Of a stretch of DNA of 64,000 nucleotides, positions 17,633 through 26,219 are shown piece by piece. Below the pieces are notes generated by a model. That model saw only the letters and a list, made by a program, of their open reading frames with translations, was not told the origin of the DNA and made no database searches. The translations under genes were made by a program, and so were the position numbers. How positions within the stretch are numbered: position 1 is the first letter of the stretch; every line of letters begins with the position of its first letter. The stretch is from Candidatus Pantoea gossypiicola (lineage in GTDB: Bacteria > Pseudomonadota > Gammaproteobacteria > Enterobacterales > Enterobacteriaceae), in assembly GCF_008632075.1 (NCBI RefSeq), contig NZ_VWVM01000002.1:124001-188000 (forward strand). Direction: 5' to 3'.

Positions 17633-17658
17633 CCCGCAGCACCCTCCTGTGCTGCGGG
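17633..17658 (+). other. Perfect stem-loop between the lipoprotein and tssL-like genes
   Basis: CCCGCAGCAC and GTGCTGCGGG form a perfect ten-base stem around the loop CCTCCT, which is itself an anti-Shine-Dalgarno sequence. No T-run follows, so it is not a standard terminator. It may attenuate or protect the transcript, or separate expression of the two genes. Confidence 0.55.
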
Positions 17659-17695
17659 TACAGGGATTTGCCATTGGCTGGAAGATCACGAATTA

Positions 17696-18913
17696 ATGAC
17701 TGTGGAATCCCCTGCGCGTGAGGCGACCCCCTCAGGCAATGAGAATCTATTACTTCAGGCTGCGGCGCCACTGCTGAATGCGGTGGTGCAAATTCGTCGG
17801 GCAGCCACCCATGATGACCCTGCGGGTCTGCGCCAGTCTCTGATCGATGAAATCCGCCAGTTTGAACAACGCTGTAAACAGGCAGGGCTGCCGTTTGAGA
17901 TGATTATCGGCGCGCGTTACTGCATCTGCAGCGCGCTGGACGAAGCCGCTGCGCAAACCCCCTGGGGCACGCGTGGCGTCTGGTCGGGCAACGGCATGCT
18001 GGTGACCTTTCACAATGAAAGCTGGGGCGGCGAGAAATTCTTTCAGCTGCTGTCGCGCATTTCACAAAGCCCACAACAACACCTCTGGCTGCTGGAAGTG
18101 GTGCAATATTGCCTGCTGCTGGGCTATGAAGGCCGCTATCGCGGCAGTGAAAATGGCCGCGCCCAGTGCGACGGTATCCGTAAGCGCCTGAAAAGCCTGA
18201 TTGACGAGACACGCGCCCAGCGACAGACGCCGCAACCTCCGCTGGTCGAGGTGCATCCGCTCGTCAGTACCCTCGCCCGCCCGATGGTGCCGCTCTGGGC
18301 CTGCGCCATGCTGGTCGCGCTCATTGGCTGCCTGATCTACAGCGGACTGAACTGGCGGCTCGGCAACGCTGCCGAACCGCTGCTGCGTACCCTCTACCAG
18401 ACTCCGCTGCCGCAGATTACTGCGGGCCGCCGTCCCTCTTCTCCGCAGGCGCTGCTCGATCTGCGTCAGCGACTGAACGATGTGATCGCTGCCGGACAGC
18501 TAGAAGTCAGCGATGGTGCTTTTGGCAGTAAAGTGATTATCCCCGCAGACAAACTTTTTGCCGAGCAAGGCACGGTCATCAATCCGGTAGGCCGCGCGCT
18601 GCTGGCCCGCGTCTCAACCGCGATGAAAGATGTGAAAGGCACCATTCTGGTGTCAGTGTTTACCGACGATCATCCGGTGGATAACAACCGTTTTGCCTCC
18701 AGCTACGAGTTCTCATTCGCCCGCGCCCGCGCAATCACCCAGCTGTTGCAGCTGCAGCTGGAGGATGGTCATACGGTACGCTCTGAAGGCCGCGGCGACA
18801 GTGACCCGCTGCTGCCCAACGACAGCAGCGAAAACCGCACCCGTAACCGCCGCGTTGAGATCACCCTGTTTGCCGCGCCTGAAACGCTCAGTAATCATCA
18901 AGGAGCACAATAA
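17696..18913 (+). CDS. tssL: TssL/DotU-family protein with OmpA peptidoglycan-binding domain
   Basis: A 405-residue inner-membrane component of T6SS-type complexes. The DotU domain occupies about residues 20-180 (ARYCICSALDEAAAQTPWG, NESWGGEKFF, LLGYEGRYRG). One transmembrane segment follows (about 205-225), then an OmpA-like domain (TFTDDHPV-like VSVFTDDHPVDNN, SFARARAI, GRGDSDPL, RNRRVEI) for wall anchoring, an evolved TssL architecture. The ATG at 17696 was chosen because the DotU fold starts soon after; an upstream in-frame TTG would add 22 unsupported residues. Its stop overlaps the tssM start (TAATG). Confidence 0.88.
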   Translation: MTVESPAREATPSGNENLLLQAAAPLLNAVVQIRRAATHDDPAGLRQSLIDEIRQFEQRCKQAGLPFEMIIGARYCICSALDEAAAQTPWGTRGVWSGNGMLVTFHNESWGGEKFFQLLSRISQSPQQHLWLLEVVQYCLLLGYEGRYRGSENGRAQCDGIRKRLKSLIDETRAQRQTPQPPLVEVHPLVSTLARPMVPLWACAMLVALIGCLIYSGLNWRLGNAAEPLLRTLYQTPLPQITAGRRPSSPQALLDLRQRLNDVIAAGQLEVSDGAFGSKVIIPADKLFAEQGTVINPVGRALLARVSTAMKDVKGTILVSVFTDDHPVDNNRFASSYEFSFARARAITQLLQLQLEDGHTVRSEGRGDSDPLLPNDSSENRTRNRRVEITLFAAPETLSNHQGAQ

Positions 18914-21027
18914 TGCGCGCTTCCCTTCGTCTGCTGTTAACGCATCGCCTGCTGTGGAGCTTTATTGGCGTCACGGCGCTGAGCTGCCTGGTCTGGATGC
19001 TGGGGCCGTTCTGGACATGGAACGAGTCGCGTCCCCTGGAACCGGTGCTGCCTCGCCAGCTCACCGTGAGCGCTCTCTATTTTCTCTGGATCCTGTTCCA
19101 GCTGATCCCGTCACTTTATCGTGCCTGGTTTAACAGCCGCTTACTCACCCAGCTTCAGCTGGCGGGCAACGACGATCCGGCGGAGCGTCAGATGACTGAA
19201 GAGCGGCTTAATCAGCGCTTCAGCGAAGCAGCGATGCAGCTAAAACGCACCCAGTTTGGCCGGCGTCACAGCGGCAATCTGCTTGCGCGCTTTAATGCCA
19301 ATTATCTCTACCAGCTGCCCTGGTATCTGGTGATGGGTGCGCCCGGTGCGGGTAAAACCACCGCGCTGTTTAATGCGGGCCTCGATTTCCCGCTGACCGA
19401 TACGCTGGGTAAACAGGCGATTCGTGGCGTCGGCGGCACCCGCAACTGCGACTGGTGGTTTACCGACAGCGCAGTGCTGATTGATACCGCGGGGCGTTAT
19501 GCGCTGCAGGAGAGCCAGCGCGTGCGCGATGCCGCGGAGTGGCACAGTTTTATCAATCTGCTGAAACGCTATCGCACCCGCCAGCCGATTAACGGTGTCA
19601 TCATGACCATCAGCGTGGCCGATCTGCTGAGCGATTCCGCCGAAGCGCGTTTTGCCCAGGCCAGCGCGCTGCGCGAGCGCATGGCGGAACTGCATCAGCA
19701 GACGGGGATTCACTTCCCGGTCTATGTGATGGTCACCAAAACTGATTTGCTGAAAGGCTTTATGAGCTACTTCGGCAACATCGATAAAGCGCGGCGTGAC
19801 GCTATCTGGGGCTTTACGTTTAACCGGGAGACGAGCAAGCCGCACAGAGATGACTGGCATCGTCATTTTGGCCAGCAGTTTCAGCGGCTGGAAGAGCAGC
19901 TTCAGCAGCAGCTGGCGGAGCAGATGACTCAGGAGCGCGATCTGAATGAGCGCGCTGAATGCTTTCTCTTCCCGCAGGAGTTCGCCTCACTGCGTCCGCT
20001 GCTGAACGAGTATCTGGATATCGTCTTTTCTGATCATCAGGATGCCGTTGCCTGGAGCCCGCGCGGCCTCTTCTTTACCAGCGGCACGCAGGAAGGCCTG
20101 CCATTTGATCGGGTGATGGGTGAACTGAGCCGTAAACTCCAGTTACGTCAGGCGGGCGAACATTCAATTGCCGCCTGGGACAGCGTTAACCGCAATAGTC
20201 CGATTCCCGGCAACAAAGGCCAGAGCTTCTTTATTCGTGACCTGCTGAGCGATCTGATCTTTAAAGAGAGCGGACTGGCGGGCAGTAATCGCCGCTGGGA
20301 GTATCGCAATCAGCTGTTCCACTGGATTGGCTACGGCGTGCTGGCAGGCGCGCTGTTGATCGCCTCCAGCCTGTGGGGCCTTAGCTACTACCAGAATCAG
20401 CACTATCTGCAGCAGGTGGCCGCGCGCGTACCCGCTATTCGTGAGCAGAGTCAGCAGGTGATTCATCAGCCTGCTGATAATATTTTTGATCTGCTACCCT
20501 TTCTTAACAACCTTGTGAAGCTGCCGCTGTCGGAACGTTTTTCTCTCGATAATCCGCCGCTTACTATGCGGGCAGGCTTATATCGCGGCAGTCAGGTCAG
20601 CGATGCCGCCTGGGTGCTTTATCAAAATGCGCTTAAGTCTTTGCTGCTGCCGCGCGTGGCCCAGCAGATCACCAACATTCTGCGCAACGATCCGGGTGAT
20701 GATAACGCCTACAGCCGCAATGCGCTGCGCGCGTATCAGATGCTCTATCAACCGCGCAATTACGATGGCGAATTTTTACGGGCCTGGCTGCTGCAAAACT
20801 TACAGCGCTCGCTGCCCGATACGGTAAGCGCCCGCGATCTGCAGCAGCTCGACTGGCACCTGAGCCAGCTGCTGGATCAGCAGATTCAGTCATCGCCTTA
20901 TGCGCGTGACAATGCACTGATGATGCGCAAGCTGGCAGACAATCTTAAAATCGCGGGCCAGGCGGGCAGCGTGCTGGCGGCAGCACCGCTGCACCCGGCT
21001 GCGCGATCACACTCGCAAAGCGAGTAA
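18913..21027 (+). CDS. tssM: TssM/IcmF-family protein, short form lacking the C-terminal half
   Basis: A 704-residue protein with two N-terminal membrane segments, the cytoplasmic GTPase/ATPase-like domain with Walker A GAPGAGKTTALF (near residue 140), the VLIDTAGRY motif, and a third membrane segment near residue 480 (GYGVLAGALLIASSLWGL). Canonical TssM proteins are about 1100-1300 residues; the distal periplasmic part that binds TssJ is absent here. The frame ends cleanly with tagF beginning 13 bp later, so this looks like a settled short form rather than a fresh break, though decay cannot be excluded. Confidence 0.88.
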   Translation: MRASLRLLLTHRLLWSFIGVTALSCLVWMLGPFWTWNESRPLEPVLPRQLTVSALYFLWILFQLIPSLYRAWFNSRLLTQLQLAGNDDPAERQMTEERLNQRFSEAAMQLKRTQFGRRHSGNLLARFNANYLYQLPWYLVMGAPGAGKTTALFNAGLDFPLTDTLGKQAIRGVGGTRNCDWWFTDSAVLIDTAGRYALQESQRVRDAAEWHSFINLLKRYRTRQPINGVIMTISVADLLSDSAEARFAQASALRERMAELHQQTGIHFPVYVMVTKTDLLKGFMSYFGNIDKARRDAIWGFTFNRETSKPHRDDWHRHFGQQFQRLEEQLQQQLAEQMTQERDLNERAECFLFPQEFASLRPLLNEYLDIVFSDHQDAVAWSPRGLFFTSGTQEGLPFDRVMGELSRKLQLRQAGEHSIAAWDSVNRNSPIPGNKGQSFFIRDLLSDLIFKESGLAGSNRRWEYRNQLFHWIGYGVLAGALLIASSLWGLSYYQNQHYLQQVAARVPAIREQSQQVIHQPADNIFDLLPFLNNLVKLPLSERFSLDNPPLTMRAGLYRGSQVSDAAWVLYQNALKSLLLPRVAQQITNILRNDPGDDNAYSRNALRAYQMLYQPRNYDGEFLRAWLLQNLQRSLPDTVSARDLQQLDWHLSQLLDQQIQSSPYARDNALMMRKLADNLKIAGQAGSVLAAAPLHPAARSHSQSE

Positions 21028-21040
21028 TGGTGAGGTGAAC

Positions 21041-21739
21041 ATGGCTGCTTACACCGCCCCCGGCTGGTATGGCAAGCTGCCGTCGACCGGTGACTTTCTG
21101 CACCGTCGTCTGAGTGAGCAACAGATTAGCCCGTGGAATCACTGGTTCCAGCAGGGATTAATGCACTGGCATCAGCAGGCCTGGTCTTACAGCGCGAACT
21201 TTCTTCATGCGCCAGTATGGAACTTTGTCCTGCCGGTGACCGCGACCCGGCCACACGTGCAGATGGGCTGTCTGCTGCCCTCCTGTGACCGCGTCGGGCG
21301 CGCCTGGCCGCTACTGGCACTGCACAGCTTTCCGCTGGCACAGTGGCATCCGGCTCAGCTGACCATCTCTGGTGACTGGTTTCAGGATCTGGGCGCGACC
21401 CTGTTGCGGGCGGTTCAGACGCCACTGGACGGCGAACAGTTAGAGCAGCAGATCCAGGCGCTGTCGCCGCTGCTGGTGCCCACCAGGAAGCCCTCAGAGA
21501 TTATGGATGTGATCGGTTTTCAGGATCTGCCCTGCACGCTGAGCTGGCGTGAAGTGGCCGAACGTTTCGACCCTCAGCAGCATATGAGCTACTGGTGGAG
21601 TAACCGCAGTGATGGTTTTGCCCATGCGACCCACAAGCACAGCGGCAACCTCACGGCGCAACTGTTTTCGTTACTGTTTAACCCGGCGGCAGGTGCACAG
21701 CCGGGACGTAATGGCCTCTATCCTCCGATGTTCGAGTGA
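21041..21739 (+). CDS. tagF: TagF-family T6SS regulator
   Basis: A 232-residue DUF2094/TagF protein. The start motif GWYGKLPSTGDFLHRRL is diagnostic, followed by WNHWFQQG and a CDRVGRAWPL segment. In Pseudomonas, TagF represses T6SS post-translationally, in parallel with the PpkA/PppA phosphorylation switch. I prefer the ATG at 21041, which has GAGG five bases upstream; a GTG two codons earlier is possible. It lies directly after the short tssM and upstream of the FHA-protein gene. Confidence 0.88.
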   Translation: MAAYTAPGWYGKLPSTGDFLHRRLSEQQISPWNHWFQQGLMHWHQQAWSYSANFLHAPVWNFVLPVTATRPHVQMGCLLPSCDRVGRAWPLLALHSFPLAQWHPAQLTISGDWFQDLGATLLRAVQTPLDGEQLEQQIQALSPLLVPTRKPSEIMDVIGFQDLPCTLSWREVAERFDPQQHMSYWWSNRSDGFAHATHKHSGNLTAQLFSLLFNPAAGAQPGRNGLYPPMFE

Positions 21740-21775
21740 GGCCGGATGCGTTTGCCGTTAAATCTGGGATAACTC

Positions 21776-22912
21776 ATGCAATTTACCATCGTGCAATGCA
21801 CTACGGATGTTCCGGTCAGAAGCGTCGCGTTTCAACCGCCTGGCGGCACCATTGGCCGCAGTCAGGACAACGATCTGGTGCTGCCGGATGAGACGCGGGC
21901 TATTTCGCGACTACAGGCGCTGGTTCACCTGTCGCATGACGGCGAGTGCCGTCTGACCAACCAGGGCAGCGTCACGCCGGTCGAACATAACGGCATTACG
22001 CTGGGTCGCGGCATGCAGGTGCTGCTGAAGCACGGCGACGCATTGCGCATCGGTGATTATGCGCTGGAAGTGCGCGATCCCGCCTGCCAGAACGCGCAGA
22101 GCGATCCCCTGGCGCTGTTTGCCGGTGACAGCGCCCAGCCCGCGAATCCTTTGGGCATTCACGAACATCATGAGGTTGAGGATCGGCTGCTGGTCAACGA
22201 CGTGCCGCCTTCACGTCACGAGCGTCACAGTGATGCGCGGCTGGCGATCGATCCGCAGGCCAGTGAGCCGCGCCGGGTGCTGGCGGCACAGCCGGTGGAT
22301 CAGGATCGGCTGATCGCCGCCCTGCTGGACGGCATGGGGCTGAGCAACGGGCACGCTACGCAGATTGACGAAGAGCAGATGCGCATTACCGGCAGGATGC
22401 TGAGCCTCTTTTCTCAGGGCACCGTGGCGCTGCTCTCATCACGATCCATTCTCAAACGGGGCGTGAAAGCGGACATGACCATGATTCTGAATGAGGCCAA
22501 CAACCCGTTTAAGATCCTGCCCTCCGGCAAAACCGTGCTGATGCAGATGTATCAGAGTCAGATGCCCGGATTTATGCCGCCGGAACAGGCAGTGCGGGAT
22601 GCGCTGGTCGATCTGCAGGCCCACCAGCTGGGCATGATTGCCGGCATTCGCGCCATTATCGCGGCGATGCTGCAATCTTTTAATCCGCAGCGACTGGAGG
22701 AGCAGGCGCGCGCCGATGGCCTGGTGTCAAAACTGCCGTTTTCCACTGCGAAGAAAGCGGCGCTATGGGACTACTTCATGCGTAATTACCAGCGTACGGC
22801 TGGTGAGATCGAAGATGATTTCCATACGCTGTTTGGTGAAGCTTTCCTTCATGCCTATGACATGGAAGTGAATCAGTATAAAGACTCTCAGACGCGGGTG
22901 GACGACGCATGA
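21776..22912 (+). CDS. tagH: FHA-domain T6SS-associated protein (TagH/Fha)
   Basis: A 378-residue protein. Residues ~1-100 form an FHA phosphothreonine-binding domain (GGTIGRSQDNDLVLPD, then SRLQALV and LTNQGSVTPVEHNG). The C-terminal ~190 residues match the conserved domain of T6SS FHA proteins (ILNEANNPFKILPS, GFMPPEQAV, LVSKLPFS, YFMRNYQR). In characterised systems it is phosphorylated by PpkA and dephosphorylated by PppA, both of which are encoded downstream. Its stop overlaps the phosphatase start (ATGA). Confidence 0.88.
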   Translation: MQFTIVQCTTDVPVRSVAFQPPGGTIGRSQDNDLVLPDETRAISRLQALVHLSHDGECRLTNQGSVTPVEHNGITLGRGMQVLLKHGDALRIGDYALEVRDPACQNAQSDPLALFAGDSAQPANPLGIHEHHEVEDRLLVNDVPPSRHERHSDARLAIDPQASEPRRVLAAQPVDQDRLIAALLDGMGLSNGHATQIDEEQMRITGRMLSLFSQGTVALLSSRSILKRGVKADMTMILNEANNPFKILPSGKTVLMQMYQSQMPGFMPPEQAVRDALVDLQAHQLGMIAGIRAIIAAMLQSFNPQRLEEQARADGLVSKLPFSTAKKAALWDYFMRNYQRTAGEIEDDFHTLFGEAFLHAYDMEVNQYKDSQTRVDDA

Positions 22913-23685
22913 AAATCGTTTTTGCCAGCCGCTGCCAGCAGGGGCTACGTGATGAGAATCAGGATCGTACGGGTGCCGAACTGGATGCGCGAAAAGCCTG
23001 TTTTGTAGTCTGCGATGGCGTGGCCGGTCTGCCCGGCGGTGAGATGGCGGCACAGCTGGTGCGCGACACCCTGCTGAGCCAGATACAGGCGCACACCGAC
23101 TTTACGCCGGAAAGTACCCATCAGGCGATCGAACAATGCCGCTTAGCGCTGCATGAGGCACAGGGTAAAAATCCGAAATATTCCCGCATGAGCACCACGC
23201 TGGCAGCCCTGTTTATTGACCGCCAGAAACAGCGTGCATGGTGGGCGCATGCTGGTGATAGCCGGGTTTACCACTTCCGGCGGGGCGTGCTTCACGAGGT
23301 GACCCGTGACCACAGTCTGGCCCAGCAGCTGAAAGAAGCGGGCTATGAAAATACCGGCATTAACAGTAATTTACTCTATAATGCGCTCGGCGCTGAGCCG
23401 CCTCGCTTAGTCAGCTTTTCGCAGGAGATTGCGCTGGAGGATGGGGACGCTTTTCTGGTCTGCACCGATGGCTTCTGGCTGAATCTGACCAGTGGTGAAA
23501 TGGAACAGGCGCTGCGCATGGTGAATGCCTGCGAAGAGTGGCTGGCTCTGATGGAGCAGGCGGTGAGCCGCAACGTTAACAAAGACAATCTCAGCGCACT
23601 GGCGGTCTGGATTGGTGAGCCGGAAGAGGCAACACTGCTCTATTCACTGGCTGATTCGGCGCGCTTTCTGCCGCCTCGTTTTTGA
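22909..23685 (+). CDS. pppA: PP2C-family Ser/Thr phosphatase (PppA-like)
   Basis: A 258-residue metal-dependent phosphatase. PP2C motifs are all present: RDENQDRTG, FVVCDGVAGLPGGE, STTLAALF, WAHAGDSRVY, TRDHSLAQQL, VCTDGFW and NKDNLSALAV, with the metal-binding aspartates conserved. It should oppose the kinase encoded at 24698 on the FHA protein. It overlaps tagH by four bases. Confidence 0.9.
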   Translation: MKIVFASRCQQGLRDENQDRTGAELDARKACFVVCDGVAGLPGGEMAAQLVRDTLLSQIQAHTDFTPESTHQAIEQCRLALHEAQGKNPKYSRMSTTLAALFIDRQKQRAWWAHAGDSRVYHFRRGVLHEVTRDHSLAQQLKEAGYENTGINSNLLYNALGAEPPRLVSFSQEIALEDGDAFLVCTDGFWLNLTSGEMEQALRMVNACEEWLALMEQAVSRNVNKDNLSALAVWIGEPEEATLLYSLADSARFLPPRF

Positions 23686-23699
23686 TTCCAAGGATCCTT

Positions 23700-24653
23700 A
23701 TGAAACTGTGGTTGCCCGGCATCATCACTCTGCTGATTGCCTTTAACGCCCAGGCTGAAAATTATCGTGTGGTCTACTCCCCCAGCCTGGCGCTGGAGGT
23801 TTATATCGATAATGTGGTGAGTAAAGCGCCTGACGACTGGTGTAAAGAGACGCTGCCGCTGCGTATCGTCTCCGGCAAAAGTAAGGATTCGGCCGTACTG
23901 ACCACCTTTTTACCGCGCGTGGGCACCCTGCTCGCGAATCAGTGCGGCTTACTGGACGAACTGCCCTGGCAGATGACCAATAAAGAGGGTGGCGTACTGG
24001 CCAGCGGCAGCGCCAGCAAGTTGCAGAACTGGCGGCCGATTGTGATGGCGGATGCAACAGCCAGCGCCAGTGACAGCAATGCCGCCCCGCTCGACCTGTC
24101 ACGGCCCGCCAACAGCACGCCGCTGCAACATTTTGATCTCCCCAGCGGCTGCCATTTCCGCACCGCCTGGGATGACAATGCGCAGACCCTGTTTATTCCC
24201 GATGTCAGCAAGCAGCAGTGCTCGCCGGACGGCTGGGCAGAAGGCAAAAGTGAACTGACGCTGGCGACAGCGGATCATCCGACGCCGGTTGCGGTTACCT
24301 TTTATCAGGGTTACCCCATCGCCAATCTGACGATTCCGGACAGCAAGCTGGAAGTCATTGCTGCCAATAATCAGCGCATGATTGTGACACGCCCGGATAC
24401 GCCGGATAGCTGGCTGGTGCTGCCTTTTGATGCCCGGCAGCATGTCTGGCGCTTCAATGGTGCGCTGTTAATAAAGATGGATAAGAATGCTGCGCAGCAG
24501 GATGCTGACGCTGTGAAATCGCGAGTCGATACATTGCGCAGCCAGTGGGCGCCCTATTTCATGCCACAGCAAAAAGTGAATGTGTTACTCATCGACACCC
24601 TGCACGCGGATCTGGTTGATCCTGCCATTGGTGCCTGGCGTAACATCAATTAA
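23700..24653 (+). CDS. Exported protein of unknown function within the T6SS-like operon
   Basis: A 317-residue protein that I do not recognise. The first ~19 residues are a Sec signal (MKLWLPGIITLLIAFNAQA), so it should be periplasmic. There are two spaced cysteines near CKETLPLR and CGLLDELP and two more near SGCHF and KQQCSPDGW, which could form disulphides. The start at 23700 is supported by AAGGA upstream. It sits between phosphatase and kinase genes in one direction; a periplasmic sensor or accessory role is only suggested by context. Confidence 0.65.
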   Translation: MKLWLPGIITLLIAFNAQAENYRVVYSPSLALEVYIDNVVSKAPDDWCKETLPLRIVSGKSKDSAVLTTFLPRVGTLLANQCGLLDELPWQMTNKEGGVLASGSASKLQNWRPIVMADATASASDSNAAPLDLSRPANSTPLQHFDLPSGCHFRTAWDDNAQTLFIPDVSKQQCSPDGWAEGKSELTLATADHPTPVAVTFYQGYPIANLTIPDSKLEVIAANNQRMIVTRPDTPDSWLVLPFDARQHVWRFNGALLIKMDKNAAQQDADAVKSRVDTLRSQWAPYFMPQQKVNVLLIDTLHADLVDPAIGAWRNIN

Positions 24654-24697
24654 TTACCGCGCAGCCTGACGACCAGGCCGTGTACAGAGAGTTCACT

Positions 24698-26125
24698 ATG
24701 TCGGCTAATGATAATCCGAAAACCGTTCCGAATGCCCTGCCTGACGGATACCGTTTTAATGAATTTGAGATCAAGGAAGTGATCGGAGGCGGCGGCTTCG
24801 GCATCGTCTATCGCGCGTGGGATCACCAGCTTGAACGTACTATTGCCATTAAAGAGTATATGCCCGTGTCGCTGGCTGTCCGTGCCGCCGACTTAACGCT
24901 GGAGCTGCGCGGTGAACGTTTCCAGAAGCTGTTTAATGCCGGGCTGACCAGCTTTATTCAGGAAGCGCGTCTGCTGGCCCGCTTTAATCATCCCGGTCTG
25001 CTGCACGTGCTGCGCTTCTGGGAGCAGAACGGCACGGCCTATATGGGCACGCTTTACTACAGCGGGATGACGCTGAAAGAGTGGCAACTGACCAGCCCGG
25101 CCTCCATCTCTGAAGCCTGGATCCGTCGCCTGCTGCCGCCGCTGCTGGGGGCCATCAGCACCATCCATCAGGCCGGCTATCTGCATCGTGACATCTCGCT
25201 CGACAATATCCAGATTCAGGAGAACCAGCTGCCGGTGCTGCTGGACTTCGGCTCGGCGCGTAAAGAGATTGGCAACCTCTCTGACGAAACCGAAATCATG
25301 CTCAAACCCGGCTTTGCGCCGATTGAGCAGTACAGCGAAGAAGGTGAAGTCGAACAGGGACCGTGGACTGACATTTACGCGCTGGGCGCGGTGCTGCACA
25401 GCCTGATTACCGGCAATCCACCGCCCGTGAGTGTGGTGCGCTGTATTGAAGATAATTATCAGCCGCTGGTGGAACGTCAGCCAGAAGGCTACTCGCTGCC
25501 GCTGCTGCATGCCATTGACTGCGCGCTGGCGATGAAGCCCGGCGATCGTCCGCAAACGATTGACGCCTTTGCGGCGCTGATTGATCTGCCGGTCAGTGAT
25601 GTGGAAGCCGTAGTGAACAGCTTCCCGGTGCCGGGCGAGCCGCCCGCGCAGCTCGTCGAGGAGCCGGTTGAAGCGGCCCCGCCAGTGGTGATGACGATGA
25701 ATCACGCTGCGGCGTCAGCGGAGCCGGTAACGCCGCGCACGGTGCGACGGCTGTCGCCTGGCTTGCTGGGGCTGGCTGCCGTGGCGCTTCTGGCCGTGGT
25801 CGTCACCGTCTGGCTTTCTAACCGCCACAGTGCCACACCGGATGTCGTTAACAATCCGGCAGCTGCGACGCAGGCACCCACATCAACCTCGCCAGCAGCT
25901 GCCGTGCCTGCCGCGCTGGCGACGGTTTATCTTAAGCTGGAGAGCGGTGAAAGCGTGGTGCTGAATGGACAGCCGGTTGAGGTCAAACCTGGCAGCAGCG
26001 GATTTGCCGCGCTGAATCTGGCGGCGGGACAGTATAAAATTGACGTTAAAAATGGCAGTGAGATGCACACGCAATCCCTGACGATTGATAAGCCGGGCAC
26101 CTGGCTGATTAATCCTGGCAATTAG
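24698..26125 (+). CDS. ppkA: Membrane Ser/Thr protein kinase (PpkA-like) with periplasmic C-terminus
   Basis: A 475-residue kinase. The catalytic domain (about 18-285) has a glycine loop (IGGGGFGIVY), the ATP lysine in AIKEYM, HRDISLDNI as catalytic loop, DFGSAR, and the KPGFAPIEQY activation segment. HRDIS in place of HRDIK is common in bacterial kinases of this group. A transmembrane helix lies near residue 355 (LLGLAAVALLAVVVTVWL), followed by an Ala/Pro linker and a ~70-residue periplasmic domain, PEGA-like by eye. This topology suits sensing in the periplasm and phosphorylating the FHA protein. Start ATG 24698 is preferred over an upstream GTG. Confidence 0.88.
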   Translation: MSANDNPKTVPNALPDGYRFNEFEIKEVIGGGGFGIVYRAWDHQLERTIAIKEYMPVSLAVRAADLTLELRGERFQKLFNAGLTSFIQEARLLARFNHPGLLHVLRFWEQNGTAYMGTLYYSGMTLKEWQLTSPASISEAWIRRLLPPLLGAISTIHQAGYLHRDISLDNIQIQENQLPVLLDFGSARKEIGNLSDETEIMLKPGFAPIEQYSEEGEVEQGPWTDIYALGAVLHSLITGNPPPVSVVRCIEDNYQPLVERQPEGYSLPLLHAIDCALAMKPGDRPQTIDAFAALIDLPVSDVEAVVNSFPVPGEPPAQLVEEPVEAAPPVVMTMNHAAASAEPVTPRTVRRLSPGLLGLAAVALLAVVVTVWLSNRHSATPDVVNNPAAATQAPTSTSPAAAVPAALATVYLKLESGESVVLNGQPVEVKPGSSGFAALNLAAGQYKIDVKNGSEMHTQSLTIDKPGTWLINPGN

Positions 26126-26172
26126 GCAACCGGATTAACAGGTGAGTCGCGGCTGTCAGCGGTGCAGATAAT

Positions 26173-26204
26173 AAAGGGCGCGTCATAAGAACGCGCCCTT
26201 TTGC
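26173..26204. terminator. Bidirectional terminator between ppkA and chaC
   Basis: AAAGGGCGCGT and ACGCGCCCTTT are perfect inverted arms around CATAAGA, followed by T residues on the plus strand and with A/T flanks that also serve the minus strand. It ends the T6SS-like operon and the convergent chaC gene. Confidence 0.85.
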
Positions 26205-26219
26205 TATGCCGGTCGGGAT

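Noticed and set aside
17119-26125. Complete T6SS cluster
   Set aside because: Only membrane, regulatory and phosphorylation components are present; no sheath, Hcp, ClpV or baseplate genes occur in or next to the locus.
24698-26125. Inactive pseudokinase because the catalytic loop reads HRDIS
   Set aside because: HRDIS is common in active bacterial kinases of this group, and the ATP lysine, DFG motif and glycine loop are all intact.
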